DNA from: CAWEQW01 sp963811365
Lineage (GTDB): Bacteria; Actinomycetota; Actinomycetes; Propionibacteriales; Nocardioidaceae
NCBI GenBank assembly: GCA_963811365.1
Contig: CAWEQW010000002.1
Coordinates: 434,001-498,000, forward strand
Reading direction: 5' to 3'
Length of the DNA: 64,000 nt
In this document: in pieces, positions 59,146 to 64,000 of the stretch
How the letters are laid out: each line of letters starts with the position of its first letter
Numbering within the stretch: the stretch's first letter is position 1
Made by a program: the position numbers and the translations under genes
Notes under the pieces: model-generated
Databases searched by the model: none
What the model was told of the DNA's origin: nothing
The model's input: only the letters and a program-made list of their open reading frames with translations

Positions 59146-60282
59146 ATGAGAAGAGCCACGTTCGCCACAGCCGTCGTCGGGGCCACCGCCCTGGCCGGCT
59201 CCCTGATCGGAAGCCAGGCCTTCGCATCCGACGGAGGAGGTCACCACCACGGACGGGCCCCGTTGGACCGGATCTTCGTGATCATGCTCGAGAACCACTC
59301 GCAGTCCAGCGTGATCGACGACCCGAACGCGCCGTACCTCACCCACCTGGCGCACACCTACGCGATGGCCGACAACTACTACGGCGTCACGCACCCGTCG
59401 ATGCCCAACTACATCGCGGCGATCGCCGGCGACAACTTCGGCATCCAGGACGACAACGACCAGAACGTCGTGAACCTGGACCGCCCCAACCTCGTGGACC
59501 AGCTGGAGGCGCGGCACATCCCCTGGGCGGCGTACATGGAGACCCTTCCACCGGACAAGCAGGCGCGCTTCTGGCCGCAGACCGCGAACGGCACCGACAT
59601 CACGCTGTACGCGAAGAAGCACAACCCGTTCGTGCTGTTCGACAGCGTGAAGAACGACCCGTCGCGGATGGCGAAGGTCAAGGACTACACCCAGATGTCG
59701 TCGGACCTGAACGGTCCGCACGCGCCGCGCTTCGTGTGGATCAGCCCGAACCAGTGCAACGACATGCACGGCGGCGTGTACGACACCGTGGCCGGTCACC
59801 CGGAGACACCGTGCCCGTACGGCAGCACCAAGGACGACGCCAACGACGCGGCGCTGAAGCAGAAGGGCGACGCGTTCGTGAGGACGGCCGTGCACACGAT
59901 CACCCACTCGCGCGCGTGGACCGACCGCTCGGCGATCGTGATCGTCACCGACGAGAACGACTACACCGGCAACGAGCCGACCGGTGGATGGGAGAACGCC
60001 GACGGCTGCTGCGACTCGCCGTACGTGTCCAAGGGCGACCCGCGGGTCAGCATCGACTGGCCGGGTGGCACGTACGGCGGTGGGCTGATCCCCGCGATCG
60101 TCGTCTCGCCGCAGGGGCCGCACGGGTACGTCGACCACACGCCGTACAACCACTACTCGCTGCTGACCACGATCGAGCAGAACTGGCACCTCCCCTACCT
60201 CGGTCACGCGGGGGACACCGCCGGCGGCGTCGTGCCGATGTGGGCCTCCTTCGAACGGCACGGGTACCACGGCCACCGATGA
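59146..60282 (+). CDS. Secreted phosphoesterase (acid phosphatase/phospholipase C-like)
   Basis: 378 residues. A signal peptide (RRATFATAVVGATALAGSLIGSQAFA, cleavage near 27) precedes an alkaline-phosphatase-like phosphoesterase fold: RIFVIMLENHSQSSVI (metal Glu/Asn), HPSMPNYIAAIAGD (nucleophile region) and AIVIVTDENDYTGNEP (metal Asp). HGYVDHTPYNHYSLLTTIEQNWHLPYLG gives the metal His residues. The family (PF04185) includes phospholipases C and acid phosphatases; I cannot tell which. A His/Gly-rich stretch (GGGHHHGR) follows the cleavage site. A terminator lies downstream at 60349–60383. Confidence 0.87.
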   Translation: MRRATFATAVVGATALAGSLIGSQAFASDGGGHHHGRAPLDRIFVIMLENHSQSSVIDDPNAPYLTHLAHTYAMADNYYGVTHPSMPNYIAAIAGDNFGIQDDNDQNVVNLDRPNLVDQLEARHIPWAAYMETLPPDKQARFWPQTANGTDITLYAKKHNPFVLFDSVKNDPSRMAKVKDYTQMSSDLNGPHAPRFVWISPNQCNDMHGGVYDTVAGHPETPCPYGSTKDDANDAALKQKGDAFVRTAVHTITHSRAWTDRSAIVIVTDENDYTGNEPTGGWENADGCCDSPYVSKGDPRVSIDWPGGTYGGGLIPAIVVSPQGPHGYVDHTPYNHYSLLTTIEQNWHLPYLGHAGDTAGGVVPMWASFERHGYHGHR

Positions 60283-60348
60283 GCCGGCCACCGATGATTC
60301 GGGAGCGTCCCGCCGGTCGGTAGCAGAAGTCGGGCGAGTGCTTGACGC

Positions 60349-60383
60349 GCCCCCTCCCCTGGTCCTAAGCCAGGGGAGGGGGC
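60349..60383 (+). terminator. Strong terminator hairpin after the phosphoesterase
   Basis: GCCCCCTCCCCTGG (60349–60362) pairs perfectly with CCAGGGGAGGGGGC (60370–60383), 7-nt loop. It lies 25 bp before the BNR-repeat start, so it separates the two genes. Confidence 0.75.
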
Positions 60384-60407
60384 ACCGGACCATGAAGGGG
60401 AGCAGGG

Positions 60408-61502
60408 ATGACCGGACAAGCTGTACTGCTGATCGGCACCCGCAAGGGACTGTTCGTCGCGCGCAGCGACGAGCGCCGGGAGAGCTGGGCCGTCGAGGGC
60501 CCTGACGAGATCCGGGGCGAGGTGCACGCGGTCGCCGTCGACACCAGCGGCTCGACCCCGCGGCTGCTGATGGCCAGCCGGAGCTGGCACTGGGGTCCCC
60601 AGGTGCTGCACTCCGACGACCTTGGAGCTACGTGGGAGCGGGGACCGGACGGCGCGATCCGGTTCCCCGGCGACACCGGCCGGAGTCTCGAGGCGGTCTG
60701 GGCGCTAGCGCCCTCGGCGGCCGAGCCGGGCGTCGTCTGGGCCGGCACCGAGCCGTCGGCGCTCTTCCGCTCGATCGACGGGGGGGTCACGTTCACGATG
60801 GTCCGCGCGCTGTGGGACCACCCGCACCGCGAGCAGTGGGGCGCCGGGTTCGGCGGCCAGGCGATCCACACGGTGCTGCCGCACCCGACCGACCCGCTGC
60901 AGGTCACCGTCGCGATGTCGACCGGGGGCGTCTACCGGACCTACGACGGCGGGCAGAGCTGGGCGCCGGCCAACAACGGGATCAAGGCCGAGTTCATGCC
61001 GGGCGACCTGAGCTACCCGGAGTTCGGGCAGTGCGTGCACAAGGTCGCCCGCGACCCGGCCGACCCGGACCGGCTGTACGCACAGAACCACGGCGGGGTC
61101 TACCGCAGCGACGACGGGGCGGACGTGTGGACCTCGATCGCCGACGGGCTGCCCAGCGAGTTCGGCTTCCCGGTCGTCGCGCACCCGCACCGGCCGGGGA
61201 CGGTGTACCTGTTCCCGCTGCAGGGCGCCGACGGCCGCTTCCCGCCCGAGGGGCTGTGCCGGGTCTGGCGCTCCGCGGACGCCGGCGCGACCTGGGAGGA
61301 GCTCGCCAAGGGACTGCCCGACGGGCCGTTCTACACCGGGGTGATGCGCGACGCGATGTGCGTGGACCGCTCGGACCCTGCCGGGGTGTACTTCGGCAGC
61401 CGCGACGGCAGCGTCTTCGCCAGCAACGACGACGGCGACACCTGGGCCACCGTCGTGGAGCACCTGCCCGACGTACTCGCCGTCCGCGCCGCCGTCCTCT
61501 GA
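60408..61502 (+). CDS. BNR-repeat (sialidase-like) beta-propeller protein
   Basis: 364 residues, no signal peptide. Five Asp-box/BNR motifs of the S/T-x-D-x-G-x-T-W type are visible: HSDDLGATWER, RSIDGGVTFT, RTYDGGQSWAP, RSADAGATWEE and SNDDGDTWAT. It begins AVLLIGTRKGLFVARSDERRESW. Similar cytoplasmic proteins are called exo-alpha-sialidase or glycosyl hydrolase, but sialidase catalytic residues are not evident and the true role is unknown. ATG 60408 follows GGGGAGCAGGG. A 16-bp hairpin terminator follows directly. Confidence 0.82.
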   Translation: MTGQAVLLIGTRKGLFVARSDERRESWAVEGPDEIRGEVHAVAVDTSGSTPRLLMASRSWHWGPQVLHSDDLGATWERGPDGAIRFPGDTGRSLEAVWALAPSAAEPGVVWAGTEPSALFRSIDGGVTFTMVRALWDHPHREQWGAGFGGQAIHTVLPHPTDPLQVTVAMSTGGVYRTYDGGQSWAPANNGIKAEFMPGDLSYPEFGQCVHKVARDPADPDRLYAQNHGGVYRSDDGADVWTSIADGLPSEFGFPVVAHPHRPGTVYLFPLQGADGRFPPEGLCRVWRSADAGATWEELAKGLPDGPFYTGVMRDAMCVDRSDPAGVYFGSRDGSVFASNDDGDTWATVVEHLPDVLAVRAAVL

Positions 61503-61506
61503 CCCC

Positions 61507-61560
61507 CGGTTCGGCTGCGGTCCCGCCGGCCCTTCTCGCGGGGCGACCGCAGCCGAACCG
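61507..61560 (+). terminator. Long terminator hairpin between the BNR gene and ilvD
   Basis: CGGTTCGGCTGCGGTC (61507–61522) pairs perfectly with GACCGCAGCCGAACCG (61545–61560), loop 22 nt with more GC pairing inside. It starts 5 bp after the BNR stop. Confidence 0.75.
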
Positions 61561-61576
61561 AGGGGTACGGCGGGCG

Positions 61577-61582
61577 TACCAT
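61577..61582 (+). promoter_or_regulatory. Candidate leaderless -10 box of ilvD
   Basis: TACCAT, 7 nt before ATG 61590. It is placed just after the terminator of the preceding gene. Confidence 0.4.
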
Positions 61583-61589
61583 CCGGGGC

Positions 61590-63275
61590 ATGGCCGACAG
61601 CATCCCTGACCTCAAGCCCCGAAGCCGCGACGTCACCGACGGGCTCGAGCGGGCCGCCGCGCGCGGCATGCTCCGTGCCGTCGGCATGGGCGACGAGGAC
61701 TTCGCCAAGCCCCAGATCGGGGTGGCCTCGTCCTGGAACGAGATCACCCCCTGCAACCTGTCCCTCGACCGGCTCGCGAAGGCCGTCAAGAACGGGGTGC
61801 ACGCGGCCGGCGGCTACCCGCTGGAGTTCGGCACGATCTCGGTCTCCGACGGCATCTCGATGGGCCACGAGGGGATGCACTTCTCGCTGGTCTCCCGCGA
61901 GGTGATCGCCGACAGCGTCGAGACCGTGATGATGGCCGAGCGGCTCGACGGCTCGGTGCTGCTCGCGGGCTGCGACAAGTCCCTGCCCGGGATGCTGATG
62001 GCGGCCGCGCGGCTCGACCTCGCCTCGGTCTTCCTGTACGCCGGGTCGACCATGCCCGGCCAGGTGGACGGCCGGGACGTGACCATCATCGACGCCTTCG
62101 AGGCCGTCGGCGCCTGCATGGCCGGGCGGATCAGCCGCGAGCAGGTGGACCGGATCGAGCGGGCGATCTGCCCGGGCGAGGGGGCGTGCGGCGGGATGTA
62201 CACCGCGAACACGATGGCCTCGGTCGCCGAGGCGCTCGGCATGTCGCTGCCCGGCTCGGCCGCACCTCCGGCCGTCGACCGCCGCCGCGACGGCTTCGCG
62301 CACCGCTCGGGAGAGGCGGTCGTCGGCATGCTGCGCGAGGGCATCACCGCCCGGCAGGTGATGACCAGGGAGGCGTTCGAGAACGCGATCGCCGTCGTGA
62401 TGGCGCTCGGCGGCTCCACCAACGCGGTCCTGCACCTGCTCGCCATCGCCAAGGAGGCCGAGGTCGAGCTGACCCTCGACGACTTCAACCGGGTCGGCGA
62501 GAAGGTGCCGCACCTCGGCGACCTCAAGCCGTTCGGCCGCTTCGTGATGAACGACGTCGACAAGATCGGCGGCATCCCGGTCGTCATGAAGGCGCTTCTC
62601 GACGCGGGGCTGCTGCACGGCGACTGCCTGACCGTGACCGGCAGGACGATGGCCGAGAACCTCGCCGAGATCGCGCCGCCGGACGTGGACGGCACCATCA
62701 TCCGCGAGCTGTCGAAGCCGATCCACGGCACCGGCGGCCTGACGATCCTCAAGGGCAGCCTGGCCCCGGAGGGTGCGGTGGTGAAGTCGGCCGGCTTCGA
62801 CGAGGACGTCTTCGAGGGCACCGCCCGGGTGTTCGACGGCGAGCGCGCGGCGATGGACGCGCTCGAGGCCGGCGCGCTGCAGGCCGGCGACGTCGTGGTG
62901 ATCCGCTACGAGGGCCCGAAGGGCGGGCCCGGCATGCGCGAGATGCTCGCGATCACCGGTGCGATCAAGGGCGCCGGTCTCGGCAAGGAGGTCCTGCTGC
63001 TGACCGACGGCCGGTTCTCCGGCGGTACGACGGGTCTCTGCGTGGGCCACGTCGCGCCGGAGGCGGTGGACGGCGGCCCGATCGCGTTCGTGCGCGACGG
63101 TGACATGATCCGCCTCGACGTCGCGAACAAGCGCCTCGACGTCACGATCGACGCCGAGGAGCTCGCCGCGCGGCGGGACGGCTGGAGCCCCAACGAGCCG
63201 AAGTACACCAAGGGTGTGCTGGCGAAGTACGCCAAGCTCGTGCACTCCGCCGCCGTCGGTGCGGTCTGCGGCTGA
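61590..63275 (+). CDS. ilvD: Dihydroxy-acid dehydratase
   Basis: 561 residues; dehydrates 2,3-dihydroxy-isovalerate and -methylvalerate in valine and isoleucine synthesis. Cluster Cys residues stand in NEITPCNLSLDRLA, LLAGCDKSLPGMLM and CPGEGACGGMYTANTMAS; the carbamylated Lys is in GCDKSLPG. The C-terminal KEVLLLTDGRFSGGTTGLCVGHVAPEA is the swivel domain. A full-length housekeeping protein with its own promoter; no other ilv genes are in the window. It converges on the decarboxylase gene 37 bp away. Confidence 0.95.
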   Translation: MADSIPDLKPRSRDVTDGLERAAARGMLRAVGMGDEDFAKPQIGVASSWNEITPCNLSLDRLAKAVKNGVHAAGGYPLEFGTISVSDGISMGHEGMHFSLVSREVIADSVETVMMAERLDGSVLLAGCDKSLPGMLMAAARLDLASVFLYAGSTMPGQVDGRDVTIIDAFEAVGACMAGRISREQVDRIERAICPGEGACGGMYTANTMASVAEALGMSLPGSAAPPAVDRRRDGFAHRSGEAVVGMLREGITARQVMTREAFENAIAVVMALGGSTNAVLHLLAIAKEAEVELTLDDFNRVGEKVPHLGDLKPFGRFVMNDVDKIGGIPVVMKALLDAGLLHGDCLTVTGRTMAENLAEIAPPDVDGTIIRELSKPIHGTGGLTILKGSLAPEGAVVKSAGFDEDVFEGTARVFDGERAAMDALEAGALQAGDVVVIRYEGPKGGPGMREMLAITGAIKGAGLGKEVLLLTDGRFSGGTTGLCVGHVAPEAVDGGPIAFVRDGDMIRLDVANKRLDVTIDAEELAARRDGWSPNEPKYTKGVLAKYAKLVHSAAVGAVCG

Positions 63276-63312
63276 CGGGGCGGTCTGCCGGGGCGGTCTG
63301 CGGCCGGCCCCC

Positions 63313-64000
63313 TCAGCGCGCCCGCTCGACGGCCCGCCTCAGGGCGTCGAGGCTGCGCGCGACGTCGTCCTCGCTCGTCGACCAGTTGCTGACCGCCACC
63401 CGCAGCACCGCGCGGTCGCGCCAGCGTGATCCCGACATCCACGCGGTCCCGTCGGCCAGCACCTCCGCGACCACTCGCCGGGTGCGCTCGTCATCACCGA
63501 ACGTCGCGCAGACCTGGGTGAACGGGACCTCGTTGAGCACCTCGGCGCCCGGCATCGCGGCGATGCCGTCGGCGAACGCCCGGGCGTGTGCCGCTAGCCG
63601 CTCCACCATGGCCACCACACCGGAGCGGCCGAGGCTCCGCAGCACCGCCCACACCGGAACGCCGCGGGCCCGCCGCGACAGCTCGGGCACCCGGGCCATC
63701 GGGTCCCCGAGTCCGTCCTCGATCAGGTAGGCGCCGTGCATCTCCATGGCCGCGCCGAGGTCGCGGGGGTCGCGCACGAACGCCAGGCCCGCGTCGTACG
63801 GCACGTTCAGGGTCTTGTGCGCGTCGGTCGCCCAGGAGTCCGCGGCCTCCATCCCGCGGGTGTACGGCGCCAGCGTGGGCGAGGCCGCGGCCCAGAGGCC
63901 GAACGCGCCGTCGACGTGCACCCACGCACCCCGCTCGTGCGCGGCCGCGATGCACTCCGGAAACGGGTCGAAGGCGCCGGAGTGGACGTTGCCGGCCTGC
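63313..64000 (-). CDS. PLP-dependent group II decarboxylase, C-terminal part (5' end outside window)
   Basis: About 229 residues of the C-terminal half are visible, the start lying beyond 64000. HVDGAFGLWAAASPT is the Asp region that binds the PLP nitrogen, and DSWATDAHKTLNVPYDAGLAFVRD carries the Schiff-base Lys (Lys in DAHKTLN). Then VWAVLRSLGRSGVVAMVERLAAHARAF and WRDRAVLRVAVSNWSTSEDDV close the fold. It belongs with glutamate/aromatic amino-acid decarboxylases, but the substrate cannot be told without the N-terminal part. Confidence 0.85.
   Translation of the reverse strand, partial: QAGNVHSGAFDPFPECIAAAHERGAWVHVDGAFGLWAAASPTLAPYTRGMEAADSWATDAHKTLNVPYDAGLAFVRDPRDLGAAMEMHGAYLIEDGLGDPMARVPELSRRARGVPVWAVLRSLGRSGVVAMVERLAAHARAFADGIAAMPGAEVLNEVPFTQVCATFGDDERTRRVVAEVLADGTAWMSGSRWRDRAVLRVAVSNWSTSEDDVARSLDALRRAVERAR

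Overview
The window is high-GC, densely coded DNA from an actinomycete. GTG starts, 4-bp stop/start overlaps, a complete GlgE pathway, an F420/FMN split-barrel oxidoreductase, a LexA box of actinobacterial type, and the order iscS–mnmA–(metE-like)–ligA–gatC–gatA–gatB all fit. My best guess is a Nocardioidaceae-like member of the Propionibacteriales; the family is an inference and no rRNA is present to confirm it. No tRNA, rRNA or CRISPR array was seen.

Layout. 1–7.7 kb: regulators (LysR next to an EamA exporter, MarR), small envelope proteins, an isobutyryl-CoA-mutase-type large subunit whose 3' part is frameshifted, and a thioredoxin/TPR protein. 7.7–21.0 kb: alpha-glucan/trehalose metabolism. 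A minus-strand operon encodes a GlgE–TreS fusion, maltokinase, branching enzyme and a GNAT–NUDIX protein; glgP is divergent and glgX convergent with glgP. Together they interconvert trehalose, maltose, maltose-1-phosphate and branched glucan, and take the glucan apart again. 21.1–29.2 kb: enoyl-CoA hydratase, the electron-transfer flavoprotein pair, a two-component system, and a secreted protein with an ABC exporter.

29.2–37.7 kb is an accessory island. It is bounded by two inverted copies of one IS5-like element that carries a P-loop kinase passenger gene. The left copy is whole; the right copy is broken inside the kinase gene. Between them lie a decayed RDD gene, a 0.85-kb stretch holding a consensus LexA box, and a 4.2-kb module whose ends are identical inverted 123-bp termini of an IS1595-type transposon. 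The module carries a self-contained RHH/membrane-protein operon with operator and terminator, a coiled membrane protein, a broken AAA ATPase, a secreted protein, and a truncated transposase.

37.7–64 kb: an ABC-F protein whose stop codon lies in the IS end, a DEAD-box helicase, then the housekeeping run iscS–mnmA–metE-like, interrupted by an MFS/TetR/hydrolase group before ligA, then an HpnR-like B12 radical-SAM protein, gatCAB, a carboxylesterase, a secreted phosphoesterase, a BNR-repeat protein, ilvD, and the 3' part of a PLP decarboxylase.

Many genes have a TANNNT-like hexamer 6–8 nt before the start codon, which suggests leaderless transcripts. The best candidates for something new are the GlgE–TreS fusion, the IS-borne kinase, and the RHH/membrane-protein operon in the IS1595-ended module.
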